Positions 34,868-44,678 are shown, numbered from the stretch's first letter. The stretch is 64,000 nt of DNA from Roseovarius sp. A-2 (GCF_002072155.1 NZ_BDIY01000001.1:62001-126000); one strand, 5' to 3'. Program-made: numbers and translations. The notes: generated by a model from the letters alone, not told the origin.

Positions 34868-36280
34868 TCACTCGGCGACTTCGGTATTCTTCGTGAGCGC
34901 GCCATCTTCCCATGTGCCGCTGGCCTCCTGCCCGCCGGAATAGCGCATCGTGCCCTCGCCCTGACGCTTGCCCGCGCGGAACATGCCCTCGTAGACATCG
35001 CCATTGGTGTAGGACGCCACACCCCGGCCTGAGATTTCGCCGTTCTGCCACTCGCCTTCATAAACGAATCCGTCTGGCATGGTGATCTTGCCCTGCCCGT
35101 GGCGCTGGCCTTCGGCGAAACCGCCCTCATAGACCGTGCCGTCGGGATAGGTGGCGGTGCCCTGGCCGTGCCGCTGGCCGTCCTGCCATTCGCCCTCATA
35201 GCGATAGCCGTCGGGATAGGTCATCACACCTTGACCGTGGTTCTTGGCATCGACGAACTCGCCCTCGTAGACAAGACCGTTGGGATAGGTCGCGGTGCCG
35301 CTGCCCTCGATCACGCCGCCTACCCATTCGCCTTCATAGGTGGAGCCGTCGGGATAGGTAATCTTGCCCTGACCGTTGGCCAGGTCATCGCGGAATCCGC
35401 CCACATAGACGGAACCGTCGGGATAGGTTACGCGGCCCTCGCCGGAAATCTTGCCGGCGCGCCATTCGCCCTCGTATCGGTAGCCGTCCGTGCCAACGAA
35501 CGTGCCTTGCCCATGGCGACGATCATCCTGAAACTCACCCTCGTAGACATCGCCGTTTTCATAGGTCACACGACCCGTTCCTTCACGCCGCCCGGCCACG
35601 AGATTGCCCTCGTAGACGTCGCCGTTGGGCTGGATCAGCTTGCCGGTGCCGTCGATCTGGCCCGCCTTCCACGTGCCTTCGTAAACCAATCCGTCCGGCA
35701 TGGTGAGCTTGCCCTCACCTTCGCGCGCACCGCGTGCGACAGCCCCTTCGTAGACCGCGCCATCGGGATAGGTGATCGTGGCCTGGCCTTCCTTGACACC
35801 GTTGACCCAATCGCCTTCATACCGATAGCCCCCCGGGCTTTTCATGCGGCCATGCCCGTGATGCATGGCATTCAGAAAGCTGCCCTCGTAGCGCACGCCG
35901 TTGGCGTAGACCGCGACGCCCTGGCCTGTGATCTTGCCGTCGCTCCACTCACCTTCGTAGGTACCGCCGTCGGTGAACACGATCTTGCCCACGCCATCGG
36001 GCTTGCCGCGCGCGAATTCGCCCTCATAGACCGATCCGTTGGGAAAGCGGGCGACGCCGCGGCCGCGGATCTCGCCCTCGACCCAGTCGCCGGTATATTC
36101 ATAGCCATTGGGCAGGGTATAGGTGCCGGTGCCATGCTGAAGCCCGTCCTTGAACGTACCCTCATAGACGCCACCATCGTCATATTGCTTGGTGCGCACC
36201 TCGCCATCCTGCGCGGCTACCATGCCTGCGCCCGCAAGAGCGGCGGTGAAAATCATCGTCCGTGTCAACAAGCGCGTCAT
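34868..36280 (-). CDS. exported protein of nineteen MORN repeats
   Basis: A 470-residue protein with a signal peptide (TRLLTRTMIFTAALAGAGM, cleavage near VAAQ) followed by nineteen back-to-back MORN repeats, each exactly 23 residues (consensus YPDGxxYEGEWxxGxxHGxGxxT); the last is degenerate (SGGQEASGTWEDG). The repeats form a long beta-meander rod. No other domain is attached, so it may be an adhesive or scaffolding surface element in the periplasm or outside. The DNA therefore has a 69-base period over 1.3 kb. An earlier in-frame start is possible but would bury the signal peptide. Exact function unknown. Confidence 0.92.
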   Translation of the reverse strand: MTRLLTRTMIFTAALAGAGMVAAQDGEVRTKQYDDGGVYEGTFKDGLQHGTGTYTLPNGYEYTGDWVEGEIRGRGVARFPNGSVYEGEFARGKPDGVGKIVFTDGGTYEGEWSDGKITGQGVAVYANGVRYEGSFLNAMHHGHGRMKSPGGYRYEGDWVNGVKEGQATITYPDGAVYEGAVARGAREGEGKLTMPDGLVYEGTWKAGQIDGTGKLIQPNGDVYEGNLVAGRREGTGRVTYENGDVYEGEFQDDRRHGQGTFVGTDGYRYEGEWRAGKISGEGRVTYPDGSVYVGGFRDDLANGQGKITYPDGSTYEGEWVGGVIEGSGTATYPNGLVYEGEFVDAKNHGQGVMTYPDGYRYEGEWQDGQRHGQGTATYPDGTVYEGGFAEGQRHGQGKITMPDGFVYEGEWQNGEISGRGVASYTNGDVYEGMFRAGKRQGEGTMRYSGGQEASGTWEDGALTKNTEVAE

Positions 36281-36435
36281 GTCTGCCCCGATGCCCGATC
36301 CCGCCCATTTACCTGACGGGTGCGGCAAATCTAGTGGACGCGGGCGGGCGTGACAACGGGTTTCCGGGCAAATCGGCTTTCCCTCGCGCGGCGTTCTGCT
36401 AAATCAGGCGCAGGACTGGATGAAGGGGCACGCGC

Positions 36436-38103
36436 ATGGCGGATCGGTTTCGGCTGACACTGGCACAGTTGAACGCCACGGTGGGCGATCTTGCGGGCAA
36501 TGCGGCGCACGCGCGGGCCGCTTGGGACGCGGGGCGCGCAGCGGGGGCCGATCTCGTGGCGCTGCCAGAGATGTTCATCACCGGCTACAACCCGCAGGAT
36601 CTGGTGATGAAACCGGCCTTTCATCAGGCCGCGATCGCCGCAATCGAGGGGCTGGCGCGCGATTGCGCCGACGGTCCCGCGATCGCCATCGGCGGTCCCG
36701 CGCTCGAGGGGACCGGGCTCTATAACGCCTATTACATCCTGCAGGGCGGGCAGGTCACGGCCTGCGTGCTCAAGCATCACCTGCCCAACGAGACGGTGTT
36801 CGACGAAAAGCGTCTCTATCAGAGCGGCGATGTCACCGGGCCCTATACCGTGCGCGGTTTGCGCGTCGGCAGCCCGATCTGCGAGGATGCCTGGCACGAG
36901 GACGTGGCCGAGACGCTGGCGGAGACGGGTGCGGAGTTGCTGCTCGTGCCCAACGGTTCGCCGCATTACCGCGACAAGATCAATACCCGCCAGAACCTGA
37001 TGGTCGCGCGGGTGATCGAGACCGGCCTGCCGCTGGTCTATCTCAATCTCGTGGGCGGGCAGGACGATCAGATCTTTGACGGTGGGTCTTTCGTGCTCAA
37101 CCCCGGGGGCGGGTTGGTCGTGCAATTGCCGATGTTCGAAGAGGCCGTGACGCATGTCGATTTCGAAAGAAGCGCTGCGGGCTGGCAGGCCGTTCCGGGC
37201 GTGCTGGCGCATTTGCCGGATGATCTGGAGCAGGATTACAACGCCATGGTGCTGGCGCTGCGCGATTACCTGCGAAAGGCGGGGTTTTCGCGCGTTTTGC
37301 TGGGGTTGTCGGGCGGGGTGGACAGCGCGATCGTGGCGACTGTCGCAGTCGATGCCCTTGGCGCCGAGAACGTGCGCTGCGTGATGCTGCCCTCTGAATA
37401 CACGTCCGAGGAGTCGCTGGAGGATGCCAGGGCAGTCGCCGAAAACCTGGGGTGTCGCTACGATTCTGTTCCCATCGCAGAGGGTCGAGCGGCGATCACC
37501 GCGACGCTTGCGCCGCTCTTCGAGGATACGGTGCCCGATCTGACCGAAGAGAACATCCAGTCGCGGCTGCGCGGTCTGTTGCTGATGGCGCTCTCGAACA
37601 AGTTTGGCGAGATGCTGCTCACCACCGGCAACAAGTCCGAAGTGGCGGTTGGCTACGCCACGATCTATGGCGACATGGCGGGCGGCTACAATCCGATCAA
37701 GGATCTCTACAAGACGCGTGTGTTCGAGATCTGCCGCTGGCGCAACACCCATTATCGGGGCTGGATGCAGGGTCCCGAGGGCGCGGTGATCCCTGCGCGC
37801 GTCATCGACAAGCCGCCGAGCGCGGAGTTGCGCGCGGATCAGAAAGACAGCGATTCGCTGCCCGATTACCCGGTGCTGGACGGCATCCTCGATATCCTCG
37901 TGGATCAGGACGGTTCGACCTTGGATTGCGTGGCGGCGGGCTTTGACGCGGCGGATGCCGAAAAGGTCGAACATCTGCTTTATATCAGTGAATACAAGCG
38001 GTTCCAGGCCGCGCCGGGCACGCGTTTGAGCAAGCGCGCCTTCTGGCTCGACCGGCGCTATCCGATCGTCAACCGCTGGCGCGACAGGTCTGCCAAGGGA
38101 TGA
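36436..38103 (+). CDS. nadE: glutamine-dependent NAD+ synthetase
   Basis: A 555-residue two-domain enzyme that completes NAD+ synthesis from nicotinic acid adenine dinucleotide. The N-terminal nitrilase-type glutaminase domain has the triad Glu45, Lys113 and Cys149 (PEMFITGY, VLKHHLPN, ICEDAWH). The C-terminal synthetase domain carries the PP-loop LSGGVDSAI near residue 295 and TTGNKSEVAVGYATIYGD. It is divergent from the MORN gene and converges on the hybrid kinase, 6 bases away. Confidence 0.96.
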   Translation: MADRFRLTLAQLNATVGDLAGNAAHARAAWDAGRAAGADLVALPEMFITGYNPQDLVMKPAFHQAAIAAIEGLARDCADGPAIAIGGPALEGTGLYNAYYILQGGQVTACVLKHHLPNETVFDEKRLYQSGDVTGPYTVRGLRVGSPICEDAWHEDVAETLAETGAELLLVPNGSPHYRDKINTRQNLMVARVIETGLPLVYLNLVGGQDDQIFDGGSFVLNPGGGLVVQLPMFEEAVTHVDFERSAAGWQAVPGVLAHLPDDLEQDYNAMVLALRDYLRKAGFSRVLLGLSGGVDSAIVATVAVDALGAENVRCVMLPSEYTSEESLEDARAVAENLGCRYDSVPIAEGRAAITATLAPLFEDTVPDLTEENIQSRLRGLLLMALSNKFGEMLLTTGNKSEVAVGYATIYGDMAGGYNPIKDLYKTRVFEICRWRNTHYRGWMQGPEGAVIPARVIDKPPSAELRADQKDSDSLPDYPVLDGILDILVDQDGSTLDCVAAGFDAADAEKVEHLLYISEYKRFQAAPGTRLSKRAFWLDRRYPIVNRWRDRSAKG

Positions 38104-38109
38104 CGGCGC

Positions 38110-40278
38110 TCATTCGGCGGCGCGTGGCGACGTTTCGATTTGCGGCGCGCCAACGGGTTTCGGATACGTTTCGCGAAACTGTGTAACATAGTCGATGAGG
38201 TCCGCCTTGCGCAGCGGCTTGCCGAGAAAGCCGTCCATTCCCGCCAGATGCGCCGCCTCGCGATGCTGGTCGAGCACATTGGCGGTCACCGCCACCACAT
38301 GCGCCGCGGGCCAGTCATGCGCGGCCTCATGCGTGCGGATAAGCCCGGTGGCCTGATAGCCGTCCATGCCGGGCATCGAGACATCCATGAGCACCAGATC
38401 GGCGCGGTCCGCAGCGTAGAGCGCGACGGCCTCCATCCCATTGGCCGCAAGTCGCAACCGGGCACCGGAACCTGAGAAATACCGTTCGAGCAAAAGGCGG
38501 TTGGTGGCGTTGTCATCGACGGCAAGCACCTCGATGCCGTCTGCCCAGCCCTTCACGACCGGGGGTGCGCCACGATACGCGCGTCCCTGTCGGGTACCCG
38601 GTGTGACCTGCTCGCACGGCCCTGCGCCCCCCCGCAAAAGCTGTCGCACGGTGTCGATGAACAGTGTCTCGCGCCAGGGTTTTCGGAGCACCGTGCCTTG
38701 GCCCGGAGCGACGGGCGCGGTATCGGACATCAGGATCTGTGGTGCCCACGTCACGCATTCGGAATCAGCCACTGTATCATCCAGAATCAGCAGGTCCGGC
38801 GTGCCCTCGCGGGGCAGCATGTCCGGTGTACAGGCCTCCACCACTTGCGCGCCGAGATGCGCCAACAGCCGGGCCATGCCACCGCGCCGCTCGATGATCG
38901 GATCGACCAGCCAGATCACGGGTGCGGTCTTGGCGCAGCCAGTGAGCGGCGCGGCACAGATACCGTCCTCTGCCCCGCCATCGGGAACCAGCGGCAGCGT
39001 GATTTCGAATCGCGTGCCGTGACCTTCGCGGCTCTGCATACGGATGCGTCCGCCCATGAGTGTCACCAGCTGCCGACTGACCGCGAGCCCGAGCCCGGTC
39101 CCGCCGAAACTGCGCGTGGCGCTGTTGTCTATCTGCTCGAACGGGGCAAAGACCTTGTCCTGCTGATCCTTCGGAATGCCCACGCCAGTATCGCAGACCG
39201 ACAGCACGATCTCGCCGGGGTCACCACGCACGACATCGATGCTCACGTGACCATCGAGCGTGAACTTGACCGCATTGCCCGCGACATTGACAAGGATTTG
39301 CCGCAGCCGCCCGGCATCACCCAGCATCACGTCGGGCAGGTCGGGCGAGACCTGTCCATAAATCGCGATCCCCTTGCGGACGGCGAGCGGCGCGAGAAGC
39401 TGGGTGACATCCTCGACGATCTCGCGCAGGCGATAGGGTTCCTGGGTCAGGGTCAATTTGCCGGCTTCGATCTTGGAAAAGTCAAGAATGTCGTTGATGA
39501 TCGTCAGCAGCGCATCACCGGAGCGGGTGATTGTGCGCAGATAACTACCCTGTTCCTGGGTGAGATCGGTCTCGGAGAGCACATCGGCCATGCCGATAAT
39601 GCCGTTCATCGGGGTGCGGATTTCATGGCTCATCTTGGCGAGGAAATCGGATTTGGCCTCATTCGCGGCGATGGCGATTTCGCGGGCCTTTTCCAGCCGT
39701 CCGATGAGACGCCGCAGCGGTCGGCCCACGATCACCCTGAACGAAACCCAGTTGGCGAGCGTTGCGATCAGGATGCCCCCGGCCAGCAGCAGCAGCAGGA
39801 GATCACGCTGATAGCGCCTGACGGTGGCGATCTCACGCTCGTCAAAGCGCGTGACCAGCTCCGTGATCGGCCAGGAATAGACTTCGTACGGCAATGCCAG
39901 CGCCTCTTCCGCTCCCTTGCAGCCCAGCCCCTGCGGAACCAAGGCAAGGACATTGCCGCTTTCGGGGTCGCGCAACTGCACGCAGCGGATCGCGGGATCA
40001 CCAAGCAGGGTCTGCATCAAGTCGGTGACGTGCGGGTTCCGCCAATCGACCGGTCCGCTGCCCTGATCGCTGAACCGCTCAAGCGCGCCGCCCAGCCGGG
40101 CGGTGGCGTTGCCGATGCGCATCGCCATCGCCTCTTCGCTGCGCAGCAGGTTCTTCTCGCTCAGCCACAACAGGCCCGAGGCGGCGAAGAACAGGAAGGT
40201 CGGTACCATCACGGCCGTCAGCCGCAGATAGAGACCGAGGGTGGGGGTGCGCGGATCCGCTTGGTCGGCCATACTCAT
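38110..40278 (-). CDS. hybrid sensor histidine kinase
   Basis: A 722-residue inner-membrane kinase. Two membrane segments (about residues 20-42 and 165-190) flank a periplasmic sensor of about 120 residues. Then come HisKA (phospho-His in [11 protein letters not shown]), the ATPase domain (N-box [26 protein letters not shown]), a degenerate receiver-like module (WLVDP..LLILDD, with a single Asp where the acidic pair should be) and an intact receiver ([24 protein letters not shown]). No output domain follows, so it must pass phosphate on, perhaps via an Hpt protein. It begins 4 bases after a small exported protein gene, probably its sensory partner. Confidence 0.92.
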   Translation of the reverse strand: MSMADQADPRTPTLGLYLRLTAVMVPTFLFFAASGLLWLSEKNLLRSEEAMAMRIGNATARLGGALERFSDQGSGPVDWRNPHVTDLMQTLLGDPAIRCVQLRDPESGNVLALVPQGLGCKGAEEALALPYEVYSWPITELVTRFDEREIATVRRYQRDLLLLLLAGGILIATLANWVSFRVIVGRPLRRLIGRLEKAREIAIAANEAKSDFLAKMSHEIRTPMNGIIGMADVLSETDLTQEQGSYLRTITRSGDALLTIINDILDFSKIEAGKLTLTQEPYRLREIVEDVTQLLAPLAVRKGIAIYGQVSPDLPDVMLGDAGRLRQILVNVAGNAVKFTLDGHVSIDVVRGDPGEIVLSVCDTGVGIPKDQQDKVFAPFEQIDNSATRSFGGTGLGLAVSRQLVTLMGGRIRMQSREGHGTRFEITLPLVPDGGAEDGICAAPLTGCAKTAPVIWLVDPIIERRGGMARLLAHLGAQVVEACTPDMLPREGTPDLLILDDTVADSECVTWAPQILMSDTAPVAPGQGTVLRKPWRETLFIDTVRQLLRGGAGPCEQVTPGTRQGRAYRGAPPVVKGWADGIEVLAVDDNATNRLLLERYFSGSGARLRLAANGMEAVALYAADRADLVLMDVSMPGMDGYQATGLIRTHEAAHDWPAAHVVAVTANVLDQHREAAHLAGMDGFLGKPLRKADLIDYVTQFRETYPKPVGAPQIETSPRAAE

Positions 40279-40282
40279 TGCG

Positions 40283-40681
40283 TCAGTCAAGCCGTGTCGC
40301 CCGGCCTGCATCCATCAAGGCGTGGAGGGGTGCGCGGTTGTTGACCTCGGTTTGGATCACGGCAAAGCGCCCGTCGCTCTGCGTCATGTAATAGTCGACC
40401 AGTGCCTCGGTGCCGTCCTCCGTGACCAAGGTGGCGCACAGCACATAGACCTCGTCCATGCGCAGGATGATCTCATGGTTCTCTGTGGGATAATAGCGGG
40501 TCACGGCTCCGGTACGCAAATCGATATGTGGCAAGGCACCAGCCAGCATGGACCGGCCTAGATTGCGCTGCAGGGCTGCCTGCAACTGGGTGCGCAGTTC
40601 GGTCCGCGATTGCGCCTGTGCAGGGAGCGCGGCGCAAACCGCGAGCGCGAGCAGCGCGTAACAAGCGAGTCGTTTCATCAT
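40283..40681 (-). CDS. small exported protein upstream of the hybrid kinase
   Basis: A 132-residue protein with a clear signal peptide (KRLACYALLALAVCAALPAQAQ region, cleavage near AQAQ) and a mature domain of about 110 residues without Cys except in VYVLCATLV. I do not recognise the family. It ends 4 bases before the kinase start, so the two are co-expressed. I infer that it could bind a ligand or interact with the kinase periplasmic domain. Start: two consecutive ATG codons at 40681 and 40678; the longer upstream frame would put the signal peptide internally. Confidence 0.78.
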   Translation of the reverse strand: MMKRLACYALLALAVCAALPAQAQSRTELRTQLQAALQRNLGRSMLAGALPHIDLRTGAVTRYYPTENHEIILRMDEVYVLCATLVTEDGTEALVDYYMTQSDGRFAVIQTEVNNRAPLHALMDAGRATRLD

Positions 40682-40860
40682 GGTCCGTTCTCCATTCCGC
40701 GACGCGCCTCCATAAGGTGGGCAAAGTGTTACCAACCGGTTTAACGCTCCAGGGAACGGTGATAACAAATCCGTGATTATTCGGGGGGCGCCACGCGCTT
40801 GTGACTTGTCACTGGCCATGCTCGGCCCCATCCTGCAGTCAGTTCGAGAGGAACCCCGTA

Positions 40861-41670
40861 ATGCGACATGGCCTTGGTGCGACATTCTTTTTCATGCTCT
40901 TCGCCGCATCCGGCGCGATGGCCTGCGGCCCCGATACCGATTGCCTGATCGGCAACCGGCATTACCGGATCGCACTGCCCGAGGGACAGGATCAGCGTCC
41001 GGTCGGCGCGATCATCTTCGCGCATGGTTATCGCGGCTCGGCGGCGGCGGTGATGCGCAACGCCAACCTGCGCCGCATGGTTTCGGACATGGGGCTGGCG
41101 CTTATAGCGCTCAAATCCGCCGATGACGACTGGGTTATTCCCTCGTCTCCCAGCCATATGGAGGCTGATGGATCGGTAGAATATCGCTATGTCGAAACGG
41201 TGATCGAGGATGTCGCGCGGCGTTTTCCCATTGATAGAGGGCGGCTGATGGCGGCAGGGTTTTCGGCCGGCGGCATGATGGTCTGGAACCTCGCCTGCAC
41301 CATGCCCGAGCGGTTTGCTGGCTTTGCGGCCATTGCCGGAACGTTCTGGAAGGGCCCGCCCGACAGCTGCGAGACACCGGCGGCGAGCCTTGTGCATATC
41401 CACGGGCGCAGCGACCCCACGGTGCCGCTCGACGGGCGGCCGATCCGCAAAACCTGGCAGGGCAAGGTCTCGGAGTCGATGGACATGTACGAAGATCTCG
41501 GAGGCTTCAGCCCGGCGGGTGAACTGACCGAGGGGGATCTCGAATGCCAAAGCCGCCGCAACCCGCGCGGCGAGATCCTCGATCTGTGCCTGCATCCCGG
41601 CGGGCATTCGTTCCGCAGCAGCTATGTCAAATTCGCCTGGGAGCGGTTGCAGGCGGCAGGCCAACTTTGA
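40861..41670 (+). CDS. exported alpha/beta-hydrolase (LpqC/PHB-depolymerase-like esterase)
   Basis: A 269-residue exported esterase. The signal peptide is RHGLGATFFFMLFAASGAMA and the mature start CGPDTDC may be a disulfide or, if the first Cys were lipidated, an anchor, though no strict lipobox is seen. The nucleophile elbow is GFSAGG, the acid lies in HGRSDPTVPL and the His in HPGGHSF. The fold matches LpqC-type poly(3-hydroxybutyrate) depolymerase relatives, which often act on feruloyl or acetyl esters. It stands alone, divergent from the kinase operon. GAGAGGAACCCCGTA precedes the ATG. Confidence 0.88.
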   Translation: MRHGLGATFFFMLFAASGAMACGPDTDCLIGNRHYRIALPEGQDQRPVGAIIFAHGYRGSAAAVMRNANLRRMVSDMGLALIALKSADDDWVIPSSPSHMEADGSVEYRYVETVIEDVARRFPIDRGRLMAAGFSAGGMMVWNLACTMPERFAGFAAIAGTFWKGPPDSCETPAASLVHIHGRSDPTVPLDGRPIRKTWQGKVSESMDMYEDLGGFSPAGELTEGDLECQSRRNPRGEILDLCLHPGGHSFRSSYVKFAWERLQAAGQL

Positions 41671-41699
41671 GCTGACCCAGGTTTCTTTTTGGCCCAAAT

Positions 41700-41732
41700 A
41701 CTCCGGGGGTCCGGGGGCAGCGCCCCCGGAGT
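41700..41732. repeat. GC-rich REP-like palindrome
   Basis: ACTCCGGGGG (41700-41709) and CCCCCGGAGT (41723-41732) pair, and an inner CCGGGGGC/GCCCCCGG alternative is possible. It lies 30 bases after the esterase stop and fits the type of extragenic palindrome common in roseobacter genomes; it may also terminate the transcript. Confidence 0.55.
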
Positions 41733-41767
41733 GTCGAAAGGCGTCAGCCATTCGAAACGGGAATGCC

Positions 41768-42163
41768 TCATTCCCACCAGCGGTCGATCATGGCGATATC
41801 CGTGTCCGACCAGCCGAGGTGATGGGCAAACTCATGCACCACCACATGAGTTACCAGATTTTCCAGACTCACATCCCCACGGTCGCGCCATTCCGCTAGG
41901 ATCGGCGCGCGAAACAACCAGACCGTATCGGGGCCGAGCGGCTGGTCGAAGCTGGATTTCTCGGTGAGCGGAATGCCCTCGTAAAGCCCGGTCAGATCGA
42001 GCGGATCGTCGATCTCCATCTCGTCTAGGATAGGCGCTGGAGGCCATTCCACCACGATCAGCGCCACGTCGCACGCCGCACGTCTGAACGCTTCGGGCAG
42101 CTGCGCAAGGGCATTGCGGGCCATCTCTTCGATCTCTGCGAGGTTGGGTGCCGGGTTTTTCAT
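41768..42163 (-). CDS. zincin-like metallopeptidase family protein
   Basis: A 131-residue protein with the zinc-binding HExxH motif in THVVVHEFAHHLGWSD near the C-terminus and the family start EEMARNALAQLPEAFRRA. It belongs to the small minimal-gluzincin-type proteins (metallopeptidase, DUF1025-like) found in many Alphaproteobacteria. No signal peptide, so cytoplasmic. The substrate is unknown. It is divergent from nothing close and is followed on the same strand, upstream, by the metallo-beta-lactamase-fold gene (gap 54 bases). Confidence 0.88.
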   Translation of the reverse strand: MKNPAPNLAEIEEMARNALAQLPEAFRRAACDVALIVVEWPPAPILDEMEIDDPLDLTGLYEGIPLTEKSSFDQPLGPDTVWLFRAPILAEWRDRGDVSLENLVTHVVVHEFAHHLGWSDTDIAMIDRWWE

Positions 42164-42217
42164 CCCGAAGATATGGGGCGCGGGGGCGGCAAAGTAAATC
42201 CGCCCCCGGCCCGGCTG

Positions 42218-43141
42218 TTACAGCATCAGCTGGTAGCTGGCCGGCTCATAGACGAAGCCGTCGCCCTTGGTCGAAACATAGCCGGTGCCGGGCCAGGGCA
42301 TGTGATAGCCGACGAAAGGAATCTTGTCGGCTGCCAGCATGCCAAGCAGGCGGCGACGGGTTTCGGCGGCCTTGGCCTTGTCCATGTCGAACTTGACCTC
42401 CCAATCGGGATATCCCAGCGACCAGACATAGTGATTGGCGAAATCCGCCGCGATCAGGAGCTGGCTGCCGCCGCTCTCGATCATGTAGGCTGTGTGGCCG
42501 GGCGTATGGCCATGCGCCGCCATCGCGGTGATGCCCGAGGCGACGCTGGTCCCGTCGCCGATCATCTCGGTTTGCTCGGCCAGCGGGCGCATCTTGGCGT
42601 CGAAGGTTGCGTTGTCCATCGCGGCCCATGCGTCAAACTCGGCGCTTGCGGTGACGTAGCGGGCATTGGCGAAGGTCGCGCCGCCATCGCCCATCAGCCC
42701 GCCGATATGATCGCCGTGCATATGTGTGATCACTACCACATCGACCTGATCGGACGTGTAGCCCGCCGCCTCCAGCGCGGAGGTGATGCCCTCGGGGTTG
42801 AGCCCGGTATCGAAGAGCACCAGTTCGCTGCCTGTATTCACCACCGTGGGAGTGAAGAAGAACTGCGCCTGATCGGTTGGGATGTTGGCTGCGGCAGAGG
42901 CGTCGTCGAAGGTTGCCTTGTCCACGTTGAGGCCGAAGATGGAATGCGGATCAGGGCGTGGCATAGTGGCGGCCAGCAAGGTTGTCACCTCGAAATCGCC
43001 GAGCGTCACGCGGTTGAAGCGCGTGGTGGCCGCGCCCATCATCGGCGCTGTTGCGCGCGCGGATGTGGCGACCACACCGGCCAGCGGCAGGGCGGCGGCA
43101 GAGCCTAGAACGGCGCGGCGGGTGAGAGTGGTGCGGGACAT
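42218..43141 (-). CDS. Tat-exported metallo-beta-lactamase-fold hydrolase
   Basis: A 307-residue MBL-fold protein. TRRAVLGSAAALPLAGVVA is a Tat signal. The zinc motif is THMHGDHIGG, with further ligands in HTPGHTAYMI, AADFANHY and VGYHMPWPG. Such periplasmic Tat MBL proteins include lactonase-, arylsulfatase- and quorum-quenching-like members, but the substrate is not evident. It is divergent from the MFS transporter gene with 140 bases between; that gap carries a strong inverted repeat. Confidence 0.9.
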   Translation of the reverse strand: MSRTTLTRRAVLGSAAALPLAGVVATSARATAPMMGAATTRFNRVTLGDFEVTTLLAATMPRPDPHSIFGLNVDKATFDDASAAANIPTDQAQFFFTPTVVNTGSELVLFDTGLNPEGITSALEAAGYTSDQVDVVVITHMHGDHIGGLMGDGGATFANARYVTASAEFDAWAAMDNATFDAKMRPLAEQTEMIGDGTSVASGITAMAAHGHTPGHTAYMIESGGSQLLIAADFANHYVWSLGYPDWEVKFDMDKAKAAETRRRLLGMLAADKIPFVGYHMPWPGTGYVSTKGDGFVYEPASYQLML

Positions 43142-43234
43142 GAAAAACTCCTATTTCTGATATCCTGATGAACCTTAGCGCAGTTGTAGGTAGTGCGATT
43201 GACGTTCACGCAAATTTGAGGTGTATGCGCGGGA

Positions 43235-43260
43235 CAGGTCATCTTTTTTCAGATGACCTG
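43235..43260. promoter_or_regulatory. 10-base inverted repeat ahead of the MFS gene
   Basis: CAGGTCATCT and AGATGACCTG pair around TTTTTC, ending 21 bases before the MFS start codon and within the divergent gap to the MBL gene. It could be an operator for both genes or a leader hairpin. The T-run is in the loop, so it is not a standard terminator. Confidence 0.55.
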
Positions 43261-43281
43261 CGCCGAAGGTAACTTGAAGGC

Positions 43282-44613
43282 ATGTTGACCCTGTTCCAGA
43301 ACCGCGATTATGCACGCCTGTTCGCAGCACAGGTCGTGGCGCTCGTGGGGACCGGGCTGCTGACCGTGGCGCTTGGCCTTCTGGCCTATGATTTCGCGGG
43401 GGATCGCGCCGGGCTGGTTCTTGGCACGGCCTACACGATCAAGATGGTGGCCTATGTGGGGCTCTCGCCAGTTGCGCAGGTGGTGGTGCAGCGGCTGCCG
43501 CGCAAGGCGGTACTGATCGGGGCCGATCTCATTCGTGCGGGTGTGGCGCTCTGCCTGCCTTTCGTCAGCGATCTGTGGCAGGTCTACGGGCTGATCTTTG
43601 TGTTGCAGGCCGCCTCGGCCACCTTCACCCCCGCCTATCAGGCGGTGTTGCCCGATGTGCTGCCCGAGGAGCGCGATTATACGCGCGCGCTGTCGCTATC
43701 GCGCATGGCCTATGATCTGGAGAACCTCACGAGCCCGGCCCTGGCCGGTCTCTTGCTGACGGTGACGAGCTATCACTGGCTGTTTCTGGGCACGGTGGTC
43801 GGGTTCGCGGCGTCCGCATTTCTGGTGTCGGTTGCGGTCATCCCCGCGCTGCGCGGCACGACTGCAGAGCGCACCTTTCGCGAGCGTCTGTCGCGGGGGT
43901 TGCGCATCTATCTGGCGACCCCGCGATTGCGCGGGCTCCTGGCACTCAACCTCGCGGCCGCCGCAGTCGGGGCCTTCGTGCTGGTCAACACCGTGGTTCT
44001 GGTGCGCGGCGGTTATGGCGCGGGCGAGACCGGGCTGGCGATTGCGATGGCGAGTTTTGGCGCGGGTTCGATGGCGGCGGCGCTGGTCCTGCCGCGCCTG
44101 CTCGATCACCTGCCGGACCGGCGGGTGATGATGGCGGGCGCGCGCGGCCTGATTATGGTGGCGCTGGTGATCGGGGCGATGATCTGGCTTGACGGTTTGC
44201 CCGCTTGGGGCGTGTTTCTGCTGGTCTGGGCGGTTATCGGTTTTCTCTACTCCAGTATTCTAACGTCCTCGGGGCGGCTCTTGCGGCGCTCGGCCCATGC
44301 GGAGGATCGCCCGGCCATCTTTGCCGCGCAATTCGCGCTGAGCCATGCCTGCTGGCTGCTCACATACCCTCTGGCCGGTTGGGCGGGGCAGGCGATGGGC
44401 ATGGGGCCAGCGTTGATGTTGCTCGCGGGGGTGGGGACGCTGGGGCTGGCACTGGCGGCGCGGCTCTGGCCAGTCGGTCTGCCGGAGGCACCCGAGCATG
44501 AACATCCGGACCTGCCCGAAGATCACCCGCATCTGCGCGCCCATGGCGGGCGGCGACACGCGCATGCCTTCGTCATCGACGACGAGCATCACGTCTGGCC
44601 CACCCACGGCTAA
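43282..44613 (+). CDS. MFS transporter with His-rich C-terminal tail
   Basis: A 443-residue major facilitator with about 12 hydrophobic segments, most like the EntS-type exporter branch (NRDYARLFAAQVVALVGTGL at the start). After the last membrane helix a cytoplasmic tail of about 40 residues contains ten His (EHEHPDLPEDHPH, RRHAHAF, DEHHVWPTHG), suggesting metal binding or sensing. The exported compound is unknown. A GAAGGTAACTTGAAGGC region supplies the ribosome-binding site. It is followed by gltX after 65 bases. Confidence 0.88.
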   Translation: MLTLFQNRDYARLFAAQVVALVGTGLLTVALGLLAYDFAGDRAGLVLGTAYTIKMVAYVGLSPVAQVVVQRLPRKAVLIGADLIRAGVALCLPFVSDLWQVYGLIFVLQAASATFTPAYQAVLPDVLPEERDYTRALSLSRMAYDLENLTSPALAGLLLTVTSYHWLFLGTVVGFAASAFLVSVAVIPALRGTTAERTFRERLSRGLRIYLATPRLRGLLALNLAAAAVGAFVLVNTVVLVRGGYGAGETGLAIAMASFGAGSMAAALVLPRLLDHLPDRRVMMAGARGLIMVALVIGAMIWLDGLPAWGVFLLVWAVIGFLYSSILTSSGRLLRRSAHAEDRPAIFAAQFALSHACWLLTYPLAGWAGQAMGMGPALMLLAGVGTLGLALAARLWPVGLPEAPEHEHPDLPEDHPHLRAHGGRRHAHAFVIDDEHHVWPTHG

Positions 44614-44678
44614 CGCGCCGCAATCTGGACAATCGCCCGCGCCTGTGACAAAGCCCGCGCGACAGTCAGGAGACGCCC

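Noticed and set aside
34779-35051. Minus-strand frame overlapping the end of the MORN gene
   Set aside because: It is a frame shadow of the repeat region.
34868-36280. Regular 69-base repeats considered as a CRISPR array
   Set aside because: The repeats are in-frame codons for 23-residue MORN units, with no unique spacers.
36331-37974. Minus-strand open frame of 547 codons
   Set aside because: Antisense to nadE, which has complete catalytic motifs.
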